This document shows positions 36,633 through 44,814 of a DNA stretch of 64,000 nucleotides, piece by piece. The stretch covers positions 124,001 to 188,000 of the forward strand of contig NZ_OY759719.1 in assembly GCF_963662555.1 (NCBI RefSeq), in the 5' to 3' direction. A program made the translations under genes and the position numbers. Within the stretch, counting starts at the first letter, position 1. Every line of letters begins with the position of its first letter. This DNA is from Thiomicrorhabdus sp. (GTDB lineage: Bacteria; Pseudomonadota; Gammaproteobacteria; Thiomicrospirales; Thiomicrospiraceae). Under the pieces are notes generated by a model. It was not told the DNA's origin. It saw only the letters and a program-made list of their open reading frames with translations, and did no database searches.

Positions 36633-38941
36633 ATAATCTAAAACGTGCCTACTTAAACCATACACCTAGAAATTTATTTCTGTTATTACTTATCTTTATT
36701 TTTGGCATTGGCTCACAAGCAGTGCTCAATTTAAGTATCTCAAACTTTATTTCAGACTTAGACCAAAAAGTACAAAACTCTGAGGTTGAAAACCTGCTGG
36801 GGCAAGAGATCATTTTAGAGATTCACAAGATTGAATCAGACTTCTTTCAAATGGCATCGTTTCCTAATAAACATTTACGAAAAATCATCGTCAAAGACAT
36901 TCTTGAACAACAAAAAGAGATTGAAGATGCGTTAACCATTTTGAATGAAGGCGGCATATACAAACACCGCATTGATTTAAACCTACCTAATACAGAAAGA
37001 CAATTTGAAATTTTACTTTATAAACCTGAAGTACTGGATAAGTTCTCGTTTTCACGTTCTGATATTTTGCCTAAGTTTGTCATTATCAATAATAAAATGC
37101 ACGAGTTAACTCAACGCTTAGATTACATAGATCAACTGCGCAAAAGCCAATCTGTAGAACTCTCTCAAGCAATTACTGACTTAAAACTCCAAGTAAAGTT
37201 TATTAAACCCTTGTTTGTACGTATTAAAGAAGATGCTAACCATATTTTTTACCAAAATAAATTGCACTTTGAACAAACTCGCAAAGAGGTTGAGGCACAA
37301 AAAGAATATTATCAAAACATTCAAATAGGTCTTACTGTATCGGTACTGTTTTTAGGATTAATTGCGTTTTATAAACTTAGCCGCAATATTCGTAAAACCA
37401 CTCAAGAAATACAAACCAATCAAGACTATAGTCAAGACATCTTAGACTCACAATCCAATATTATTGTTGTGAATGATGGCGTTAAGATTATTGACGCAAG
37501 TGGTGGATTCTTTAAATTTTTTTCTGATTACCCCAACTTAGAAGATTTTTCTAAGGACTATTCATGCGTTTGTGATCTGTTTGTGAAAGAACCAGGCCTA
37601 GTATATAAATTTGAAGACAAAAGCTGGATTGAGTATTTAATAGAAAACCCAAAGCAAACCCATAAAGTTAAAATCGATTATCAAGACAAAATAACCACTT
37701 TCCAGATTAATGCGGTTAAATCAGATAAATATCATCGTTATATTATTTCTATGTTTGATATTTCTGAAAACGAACGTATTAACCAAGTACTAGAAGAACA
37801 AAAAAATAAAGCTCTTGAAGCAACTCAAGCTAAAGGGGTATTTTTAGCCAATATGTCACATGAAATTCGCACACCGTTGAATGCGATTTTAGGCTTTATT
37901 GGTTTGCTAAAAGAAAAACATCATGATGATGAATCTACTCAGTATTTAAACACCATTGATAACTCAAGCCATTCCCTGCTTGGCATTATCAATGACATTT
38001 TAGATTTTACTAAAATTGAAAGCGGTAAGCTTGACATTGATCCGGTGGTATTTAATCCCAGAAAAGAATTTGCCTCTACCGCAGACCTGTTTAGAGCACG
38101 ATGCAGTGAGAAGAATTTAACTTTCTCAATCGAACTTTCTGACTCTCTTCCTGATGGGGTACTTAATGATATTTTACGAATTAAACAAGTGCTCACAAAC
38201 CTACTGTCTAATGCGATTAAATTTACCAATCCTAATAAAGCCGTATCTTTAAAAATTGACTATATTGATGGCCATCTACACTTTTTTATTAAAGATGAAG
38301 GCATTGGAATTTCAGCCGAATCTCAACAACACATTTTTGAAGCTTTCTCTCAAGCAGAGGCATCAACTACCAGAAAATTTGGTGGAACAGGCCTGGGTCT
38401 AGCGATTAGCTATAAACTAGTCCAAATGCTTGGAGGTCATTTAGAGGTTAACTCTACGCCAGGTAAAGGCAGTTGTTTTTATTTTAGTGTTCCTGCAAGA
38501 GCGGTAGAGATAAAACAAAAATCTATCGCCCAAAAAACCGTCTCTCCTACCCCTTTTACTGGTCATCTTCTGTTAGTTGAAGACAACAAAACTAATCAGC
38601 TTTTAATGAGTGCTATTTTAAGTAAGCAAGGCATTACTTTTGATTTAGCTGAAGATGGACTGCAAGCAATCGATGCGGTAAAAACACATCAATATGCTTT
38701 GGTGTTAATGGATGAAAACATGCCCAATCTAAACGGGATTGAAGCAACCAAACAAATTAGAGAATGGGAACAACAAGAAAATAAACCAAGATTACCTATT
38801 GTTGCTTTAACGGCAAACGCCATGACTGGAGACAAAGAGCGTTTTATGGCAGCAGGAATGGATGAATATCTTACTAAACCCGTTAATATTCCAAAGTTAA
38901 TGAACATCTTGCAACAATATTTAACCGACAGTTCTAAATAA
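36629..38941 (+). CDS. Hybrid sensor histidine kinase with C-terminal receiver
   Basis: The 770-residue protein has a first membrane helix (~15-36), a periplasmic alpha-helical sensor region (~37-228), a second helix (~230-248), a PAS-like linker (~270-390), HisKA with phospho-His411 (MSHEIRTPLNAILGF), HATPase (NLLSNAIKFTN, DEGIGIS, GGTGLGLAIS) and a receiver (~648-765) with phospho-acceptor Asp695 in MDENMPNLNG and Lys in LTKPVN. There is no Hpt domain, so an external Hpt is needed for a phosphorelay. The start overlaps the solute-binding lipoprotein gene, so the periplasmic region is the likely docking surface. The output regulator is not fused. Confidence 0.92.
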   Translation: MNNLKRAYLNHTPRNLFLLLLIFIFGIGSQAVLNLSISNFISDLDQKVQNSEVENLLGQEIILEIHKIESDFFQMASFPNKHLRKIIVKDILEQQKEIEDALTILNEGGIYKHRIDLNLPNTERQFEILLYKPEVLDKFSFSRSDILPKFVIINNKMHELTQRLDYIDQLRKSQSVELSQAITDLKLQVKFIKPLFVRIKEDANHIFYQNKLHFEQTRKEVEAQKEYYQNIQIGLTVSVLFLGLIAFYKLSRNIRKTTQEIQTNQDYSQDILDSQSNIIVVNDGVKIIDASGGFFKFFSDYPNLEDFSKDYSCVCDLFVKEPGLVYKFEDKSWIEYLIENPKQTHKVKIDYQDKITTFQINAVKSDKYHRYIISMFDISENERINQVLEEQKNKALEATQAKGVFLANMSHEIRTPLNAILGFIGLLKEKHHDDESTQYLNTIDNSSHSLLGIINDILDFTKIESGKLDIDPVVFNPRKEFASTADLFRARCSEKNLTFSIELSDSLPDGVLNDILRIKQVLTNLLSNAIKFTNPNKAVSLKIDYIDGHLHFFIKDEGIGISAESQQHIFEAFSQAEASTTRKFGGTGLGLAISYKLVQMLGGHLEVNSTPGKGSCFYFSVPARAVEIKQKSIAQKTVSPTPFTGHLLLVEDNKTNQLLMSAILSKQGITFDLAEDGLQAIDAVKTHQYALVLMDENMPNLNGIEATKQIREWEQQENKPRLPIVALTANAMTGDKERFMAAGMDEYLTKPVNIPKLMNILQQYLTDSSK

Positions 38942-39058
38942 CCAAAAGATAATTCAAAACAAAAAACTCAGCTTAATTTGATTTTTTATTGGATTTTGAC
39001 GCTACGAAAAGTCTTTATTTCTAGTAAACTTAGAAAAAACTTTTTGGAGCAATAAACG

Positions 39059-40018
39059 TTGATACAGACATTCAATTTATATCCTGCCATTGAACCTTAT
39101 GTTCAGCACAGCTTACAAGTAGATAGTACTCACACTTTGCATTTGGAAGAGTGTGGCAACCCTAACGGAATTCCTGTTTTGTTTGTTCACGGTGGCCCTG
39201 GTGGTGGATATTCAGCAATCCATCGTCAATTTTTTTGCCCTGAAAGCTATCGTATTATCTTATTTGATCAACGAGGTTGTGGAAAATCTCGCCCTCACGC
39301 TTGTTTAACCAACAATACCACCGCCCACTTGATTGAAGACATTGAAAAAATTAGACGACTTTTAAACATAGAGAAATGGCTTTTATTCGGTGGCTCTTGG
39401 GGCTCTACCTTATCCCTTTTATATGCAGAAACGTATCCTGAAAGAGTATTAGGATTAATTCTTCGCGGTATCTTTTTATGCCGCGAACAAGATATAAATT
39501 GGTTCTACCAAAAAGGTGCGGATCAATTTTATCCAGATTATTGGGCTGACTTTATTGAACCTATTGATATTGAGAAACGTAAAAACATGATTGAAGCGTA
39601 TCATGAAGTATTAACCAGTGATAATGAAGTAGCGAGAATGCGTGCTGCTGAAGCTTGGTCAATTTGGGAAGGCAGAACCTCTAATTTAGAAACTGATCCA
39701 AATACCGTGAACCATTTTGGGGATCCATTTCATGCGTTAGCGATGGCAAGAATTGAGTGTCATTATTTTCAACATGACGCTTTTATTGAGAAAAACCAAA
39801 TAATACAAAATGCTTCTGCTATTCGCGATATACCTACCACCATAGTGCATGGTCGTTACGACATGATTTGTCCAATTAACCAGGCATTTGATTTGCATAC
39901 GGCTTTGCCGCATTCAAAACTTATTATTTGCAACCATTCTGGACACTCTGCAATGGAACCAGAAATTAGTAAAACTCTCGTTGATGCAACAGATGAATTT
40001 GCAGAACTTCTTAGTTAA
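39059..40018 (+). CDS. pip: Proline iminopeptidase
   Basis: The 319-residue alpha/beta hydrolase has the HGGPGGG oxyanion motif (~residue 45), DQRGCGKSRPHA and the nucleophile elbow GGSWGSTL (~Ser 115), the pattern of prolyl aminopeptidases (family S33), which remove N-terminal proline from peptides. Asp and His of the triad fall in VHGRYDMICP and NHSGHSA. Translation seems to begin at a TTG (39059) with TTTTTGGAGC eight bases upstream; no nearby ATG fits. dtd follows after 13 bp. Confidence 0.93.
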   Translation: MIQTFNLYPAIEPYVQHSLQVDSTHTLHLEECGNPNGIPVLFVHGGPGGGYSAIHRQFFCPESYRIILFDQRGCGKSRPHACLTNNTTAHLIEDIEKIRRLLNIEKWLLFGGSWGSTLSLLYAETYPERVLGLILRGIFLCREQDINWFYQKGADQFYPDYWADFIEPIDIEKRKNMIEAYHEVLTSDNEVARMRAAEAWSIWEGRTSNLETDPNTVNHFGDPFHALAMARIECHYFQHDAFIEKNQIIQNASAIRDIPTTIVHGRYDMICPINQAFDLHTALPHSKLIICNHSGHSAMEPEISKTLVDATDEFAELLS

Positions 40019-40031
40019 CAAAGTATAAATC

Positions 40032-40469
40032 ATGATTTGTTTAATTCAGCGTGTCACTCAAGCTAAAGTCACCGTTAATAATCAGGATATTGCAGAAATT
40101 GGTTCTGGGCTTTTAGTCTTAACCGGTTTTCAGCCCAATGATGACAGTAACAACATTATTAAAATGGCAAATAAGTTATTAAATTATCGTGTCTTTTCTG
40201 ATGAAGATGACAAGATGAATCTCAATGTTCAGCAGATTGAAGGTGAGGTATTACTGGTACCACAATTTACTCTAGCTGCCGACACACAAAAAGGCTTAAG
40301 GCCTAGTTTTTCATCATCCGCAACACCAGCGATTGCAACCAAGTTGTTTGATGAATTTGTACAACAGAACAGATTACTATACCCAAAAATTCAAACAGGA
40401 CAATTTGGTGCAGACATGCAAGTGAGTCTAATTAATGATGGTCCGGTGACATTTTGGCTAGAAACTTAA
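40032..40469 (+). CDS. dtd: D-aminoacyl-tRNA deacylase
   Basis: The 145-residue protein has the start MICLIQRVTQAKVTV, the cross-subunit QFTLAADTQKGLRPSF with its SQxT-like segment, and the terminal GPVTFWLET carrying the Gly-cisPro motif. It clears D-amino acids from mischarged tRNAs. The length is exact for the family. It is close behind pip (13 bp), a pairing seen in other gammaproteobacteria. Confidence 0.97.
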   Translation: MICLIQRVTQAKVTVNNQDIAEIGSGLLVLTGFQPNDDSNNIIKMANKLLNYRVFSDEDDKMNLNVQQIEGEVLLVPQFTLAADTQKGLRPSFSSSATPAIATKLFDEFVQQNRLLYPKIQTGQFGADMQVSLINDGPVTFWLET

Positions 40470-40596
40470 CTTTTTTTGATGTGGCTCATGTTATGCCTTC
40501 AAGGTTATGGGTTCTTTACCAAACTGATTCCAATTTAAGTTGTAAATCGGCTAAACTAGCTTATTAAATCCAACTGTTTAGAAGCCTTCTTGCAAT

Positions 40597-42711
40597 ATGC
40601 CTATATCCGAACCTGAAAACATAAAAATTCTTATTATTGAGGATGACCCTGTTACCCGTTTGGCTTTGGCTAAGGTCTTAGAAAAAACAGAGCATATTGT
40701 GATACAAGCCACTAATGGCCGTGAAGGTTTAAACACCTACACTGAACATAAACCTAACTTGGTTATTGTTGATGCCATGATGCCAGAAATGGATGGCTAC
40801 GAGACTATAAAAGCCATTAGAAATCTTGAGCATAGGCATTCACTTCCACTCATTATGCTCACAGCATTAGACAACATAGACTCAATTAATAAAGCATTTG
40901 AAGCAGGGGCAACCGATTTTATAACCAAGCCTATTAATTGGTCACTGTTAACTCAACGCATCAAATATGCTTTACGCTCTTCGCAAATAGAAGAGCAGTT
41001 TAGAAAAACGCAATCTCAGCTTATTTACGCTCAAAGATTAGCTAAACTTGGCTATTGGGAATGGGATGCTAAACTAGATAAAATTACGGCTTCTCAGTCT
41101 GCTTTTGGGCTATTTAATGTACCAATCAATTCAAGCTCTACCTTAGATAATTTCTTAAGTCGCGTCTTGCCCAAAGACATGCCAATCATTCAACAAGTTA
41201 TTTCAGACGCAAGAAGCGGACAACCCCATATTCAAATTAGCTTTAGAGTTATTCAGCAAGATGGTCATCTACGTCATATAGAATGTTTAGGTGAAGTCTC
41301 CTTTGATCATGAAGACAATATTTCTAAAATAATGGGATCTGCTCAGGACATTAGCCGTCTTCACAAAGCAGAAACCTTAATACATTACCAATCTAAGCAT
41401 GACACCTTAACTGAGCTACCCAACCGTGCTAGTTTTAATGAGATGTTAAATAACGCCCTTACTGAAAATACCGACAAATATTTGGTTGCCGTGATTATTT
41501 TTGACATAGATCGTTTTAAACAGATTAATAAAAATCTTGGTCAAGACAAAGGTGATGATGTTCTTATTTCTCTTGCTCAAAGACTTAACAGAATAACTCG
41601 CGAAGGTGATTTTGTAGCACGAATAGGTAGTGACGAATTTGCGATTTTATTACCGCACATTGAAAGCAATAACGAACTTAATCTAGTCATTAACCGCTTT
41701 AGCCATGATCTTAATGCTCCATTTATTGTTAATAACAAAGATCTTTTTATTAGTTATAGTTGCGGCGTTTCAGTGTTTCCTGATGATGCTACAGACACCG
41801 AAACCGTTATTGAGCACGCCAATAGTGCACGAGTGACTGCAAAGGCTTTAGGAGGCAATCAATTTGCTTTTTATCGTCCGGATATGAATGACGATGCATT
41901 AGATATGCTTTCTCTAGAAAACGATTTACGTAAAGCATTAACTAACAATGAAATTGAAGTTTTTTACCAGCCGCAAATGGATGCCAAAACCTTACAGCCT
42001 ATAGGTTCTGAAGCGTTGGTTCGCTGGCGACACCCTAGTCGTGGTTTAATTGTACCTAACGTATTTGTGCCATTAGCTGAAAGCACTGGAATGATCATAG
42101 AAATTGGCCGTTTCATTACAGAAACAGCTATTAAACAAACTGAACAATGGCACGCCATGGGTTACAACCAAATGCGTATTGGTATTAACTTGTCTAGCCG
42201 ACAATTCGGCCAATCGAGCTTAATTGACGATATTCAATCCGCTTTACAAAAAACAAATTTGCCTAGCCATTTTATTGATCTAGAAATCACCGAAAGTTTG
42301 GCAATGAGTGATGCTGAAAATAATATAGACATTCTTTCTCGCCTTAAAGGGATGGGCTTTAAAATATCCATTGATGATTTTGGTACAGGTTATTCATCTT
42401 TGGCTTATTTACACAGTTTTCCAATTGACACCATCAAAATAGATAGGTCTTTTGTTTTAAACTTAGATACACCTGAGGGTGAAGCGATAGCAAAAACCAT
42501 TTTAGCCATGGCTGAAAGCTTAAATTTAGAGGTTGTGGCAGAAGGCATAGAGCTTGATGAACAACAAGATTTCTTTACAGGAAAACATTGTGATATTTTT
42601 CAAGGCTATAAATTCGGTCAACCGATGCCGCATGAAGAATTTACACAATGGTTAAAACAGTACTACCCTCCCATAAAAGAATATAACGACGGAGCTAAAA
42701 ATGCACATTGA
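40597..42711 (+). CDS. Response regulator with PAS, degenerate GGDEF and EAL domains
   Basis: The 704-residue protein has a receiver (9-125; Asp59 in IVDAMMPEMDG, Lys in ITKPIN), PAS/PAC (~140-260), GGDEF (~268-430) and EAL (~440-700). The GGDEF signature reads GSDEF and is preceded at the proper spacing by an RxxD inhibitory-site motif (REGD), so the domain may bind c-di-GMP but is unlikely to make it. The EAL domain retains its catalytic residues (SEALVRWRH, INLSSRQF, EITES, DDFGTGYSS, KIDRSF, AEGIE, QGYKFGQP), so it is a likely c-di-GMP phosphodiesterase gated by phosphorylation. Its 3' end overlaps the Hpt gene by 11 bp. Confidence 0.92.
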   Translation: MPISEPENIKILIIEDDPVTRLALAKVLEKTEHIVIQATNGREGLNTYTEHKPNLVIVDAMMPEMDGYETIKAIRNLEHRHSLPLIMLTALDNIDSINKAFEAGATDFITKPINWSLLTQRIKYALRSSQIEEQFRKTQSQLIYAQRLAKLGYWEWDAKLDKITASQSAFGLFNVPINSSSTLDNFLSRVLPKDMPIIQQVISDARSGQPHIQISFRVIQQDGHLRHIECLGEVSFDHEDNISKIMGSAQDISRLHKAETLIHYQSKHDTLTELPNRASFNEMLNNALTENTDKYLVAVIIFDIDRFKQINKNLGQDKGDDVLISLAQRLNRITREGDFVARIGSDEFAILLPHIESNNELNLVINRFSHDLNAPFIVNNKDLFISYSCGVSVFPDDATDTETVIEHANSARVTAKALGGNQFAFYRPDMNDDALDMLSLENDLRKALTNNEIEVFYQPQMDAKTLQPIGSEALVRWRHPSRGLIVPNVFVPLAESTGMIIEIGRFITETAIKQTEQWHAMGYNQMRIGINLSSRQFGQSSLIDDIQSALQKTNLPSHFIDLEITESLAMSDAENNIDILSRLKGMGFKISIDDFGTGYSSLAYLHSFPIDTIKIDRSFVLNLDTPEGEAIAKTILAMAESLNLEVVAEGIELDEQQDFFTGKHCDIFQGYKFGQPMPHEEFTQWLKQYYPPIKEYNDGAKNAH

Positions 42712-43039
42712 TTTAAACAACCTAAATATGCTCAAAGAAATTATTGGCGATGAATTAGTCGATATCTTAAATATATTTTTAGAAACGGCTCCAGATAACA
42801 TTGCTCAACTGAAAGAAGCGGTTGCAGTTAAAGACATAAATAAGGTTCAATCTCTATCGCATAATATTAAGGGTAGTTCTGCAAATATAGGAGCCAATCA
42901 GCTTTCTATATTAGGGGCTGAACTAGAACAACAAGCCAAAAATAATGATACCGAAGCCTTTACCGATTCAATGAATAAAATCATTATTGAAGCCAAATCC
43001 GTTGAGAGTGCTTTAAAAAGCTACATTCAGACATTTTAA
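42701..43039 (+). CDS. Stand-alone Hpt phosphotransfer protein
   Basis: The 112-residue, all-helical protein has the classical Hpt motif SLSHNIKGSSANIGA, with phospho-His54, and the preceding helix FLETAPDNIAQLKEAV. It lacks any kinase domain. It starts inside the end of the REC-EAL gene (11-bp overlap), so the two are translationally coupled. The receiver on the hybrid kinase upstream (36629) and on the EAL protein both need such a carrier, which makes it the probable link of a phosphorelay. Confidence 0.93.
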   Translation: MHIDLNNLNMLKEIIGDELVDILNIFLETAPDNIAQLKEAVAVKDINKVQSLSHNIKGSSANIGANQLSILGAELEQQAKNNDTEAFTDSMNKIIIEAKSVESALKSYIQTF

Positions 43040-43096
43040 AAATATAACTAACGCTCTCAATTAGAGCTTTACGCTTTATCCACAAGGAATATAATC

Positions 43097-43693
43097 ATGC
43101 ATTATCGCGTTACCGAAGACGAAAAACGTCGGGCCAAAACACCACACCATATTTTTAATATCAATATCATTATTACTCACCTTTTTATGTCAATGATTGT
43201 CTTAGAAATTGGTGATACTCTTGAGTTATTACTAATACCAGTTATCTCTAGCCTTGTGATTGCCTACCTCTATGCAACCTCAAAAAAGAAAATTAAGAAC
43301 GACACTTGGTTTGTTGCTTCACACTGGCTTATGGCTTGGAGACGTGGAAGAATTTTATTATTTAGCTACGCAATTGCCATTGGCATGGTTGTAATTTATT
43401 TGATTATTAACAAAATATTCCCTGGCGGTTTTAGTATGAATGACTTTTCAACAGAAGGCAGTCAAACTAATTTAGGTGAAGTTATTACATTACGCTTTGC
43501 AGCGGTTGTGATTTTTGTCGCGGTGCTTATCACCTTTATGCAAACAGGTATTGCCGTTTATGATGCGGGTAACGGTATTTCAAACCCCTCAATTGCCAAA
43601 TTATTACCTCGTGATGAAAATTCTAATGAAGAACTTGGTGAAGGTACTGATGAAGTTAAACATGAGAAAAACAAAACTACGGAAGATGCATGA
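43097..43693 (+). CDS. Unknown membrane protein (198 residues)
   Basis: It has four predicted helices: ~25-40, 44-60, 88-108 and 133-155. The soluble ends are charged, and the C-terminus (~168-198) is acidic and polar (EDNSNEELGEGTDE-like). The protein contains a WFVASHWLMAWRRGRI segment at a cytoplasmic loop. I do not recognise a family. A Shine-Dalgarno (AAGGAATATA) precedes the ATG. The stop overlaps the next start by 4 bp, so it forms a two-gene unit; the Hpt gene ends 57 bp upstream. Confidence 0.6.
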   Translation: MHYRVTEDEKRRAKTPHHIFNINIIITHLFMSMIVLEIGDTLELLLIPVISSLVIAYLYATSKKKIKNDTWFVASHWLMAWRRGRILLFSYAIAIGMVVIYLIINKIFPGGFSMNDFSTEGSQTNLGEVITLRFAAVVIFVAVLITFMQTGIAVYDAGNGISNPSIAKLLPRDENSNEELGEGTDEVKHEKNKTTEDA

Positions 43694-44358
43694 TAATGAA
43701 TCAACCAAAAAAGCCTAAAACAAAGAATCTGCCTGTATTTTGGATTTTATTTATATTCAGTATAGTTGGTTTTGGAATATTACTACTTATTCAACCAGAT
43801 AGAGAGCCACTTGATCAAAAGCTTCTGCCTTGGAATGCTCATTATGATAGTGCTGGAAAATTACATGCATTAGGTTTAACGGTGCATCAATCAACTCTTA
43901 GCGATGCGATGAAAATATATGGCAAAGATGTTGAAGTAAAAATGTTCTCAAAAACGGATGAATCTCACAAATCATTAGAAGCGTATTTTCCGGTGATATA
44001 TATAGGATCAATTAAAGCAGCCTTAACACTCAAACTTGAGGCCTCAAAAGCAGAACTAGATCATGCCTTTGATAATGGTAAAAAAATCACAGTGACTACC
44101 TCTGGAGAACGTGAGGTGGAACTTTATAACTCAGACATTACTAAATTTTTTAATACACCTATTTCTAGCCTTACATTGATTCCCAGAAATAATTTAACTG
44201 AAAGAGCCATTGATAAACGCTTTGGTAAACCTGATCGCATAGAAGTTCAGTCAGACCATTTACCGCACTGGTTCTTCGGTAAGTTAGGCTTAGAGTTAAT
44301 ATTAGATGCAGAAGGCCCAGAAGCCTTACAGTACACAACCAATGTTAAACCCAATTAA
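43690..44358 (+). CDS. Unknown single-helix membrane protein, partner of 43097 gene
   Basis: The 222-residue protein has an N-terminal anchor (~17-37, VFWILFIFSIVGFGILLLIQ) and a large extracytoplasmic part with two repeats of a thermolysin-propeptide-like alpha/beta pattern. I recognise no catalytic motif. The start may be ATG 43690 (overlapping the preceding stop) or ATG 43696; the overlap favours coupling with the upstream gene. The conserved-looking ending RFGKPDRIEVQSDHLPHWF suggests a family of unknown function. It is followed by a palindrome-containing terminator. Confidence 0.55.
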   Translation: MIMNQPKKPKTKNLPVFWILFIFSIVGFGILLLIQPDREPLDQKLLPWNAHYDSAGKLHALGLTVHQSTLSDAMKIYGKDVEVKMFSKTDESHKSLEAYFPVIYIGSIKAALTLKLEASKAELDHAFDNGKKITVTTSGEREVELYNSDITKFFNTPISSLTLIPRNNLTERAIDKRFGKPDRIEVQSDHLPHWFFGKLGLELILDAEGPEALQYTTNVKPN

Positions 44359-44411
44359 TCTAGATAATTAATAGTTTGTTAGATTACAAGTTAAAGACTT
44401 TATATCAAACT

Positions 44412-44488
44412 AAAAAGCCAATTAACCCTATGCCCACATTGTCTGTAAATGCTTACAAGGCATACCAGGCCTGGTAAATTGGCTTTTT
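44412..44488 (+). terminator. Terminator built around long-form palindrome element E4
   Basis: AAAAAGCC at 44412-44419 pairs with GGCTTTTT at 44481-44488. Inside lies a 61-bp long-form element with TATGCC/GGCATA and palindrome copy 13 (44464-44475) at its right end. The outer stem with T-run gives it a terminator shape. It separates two convergent genes. Confidence 0.75.
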
Positions 44489-44526
44489 ATAACCTTCTAA
44501 CTTTAAATCTTGAATACCAATATTCG

Positions 44527-44763
44527 TTAAGAACTTACAGTCTTTTCATTATTAGAGGCATTCTCATCTTTCTTTTCAGATTCTTTTGACTGTTCATTTG
44601 TTTTAACTGAGGTATCCTCAGGATATTCCTCATCCATAAAGATACGATTAGCTTGTCCGTCTAAATCGTCAAAATGTCCATTTTTAGCCATCCAAATAAA
44701 CACAACAACAACCAAAAAACCAAAAAACAGCATCATTGGTATCAGTCCGTAGATTACTTCCAT
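44527..44763 (-). CDS. ccoS: cbb3-oxidase assembly protein CcoS
   Basis: The 78-residue protein has one helix (residues 3-26, VIYGLIPMMLFFGFLVVVVFIW) followed by the diagnostic AKNGHFDDLDGQANRIFMDE, and then a charged Ser/Glu/Lys tail longer than the ~50-60 residues usual for CcoS. It is needed for cofactor insertion into cytochrome cbb3 oxidase. It ends the ccoHIS operon. Start ATG at 44763 lies 51 bp after ccoI. Confidence 0.93.
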   Translation of the reverse strand: MEVIYGLIPMMLFFGFLVVVVFIWMAKNGHFDDLDGQANRIFMDEEYPEDTSVKTNEQSKESEKKDENASNNEKTVSS

Positions 44764-44814
44764 TTGTCTTCCACCTTATATATTTATACAAACCTACCCT
44801 TTGGGTTAAGACGT

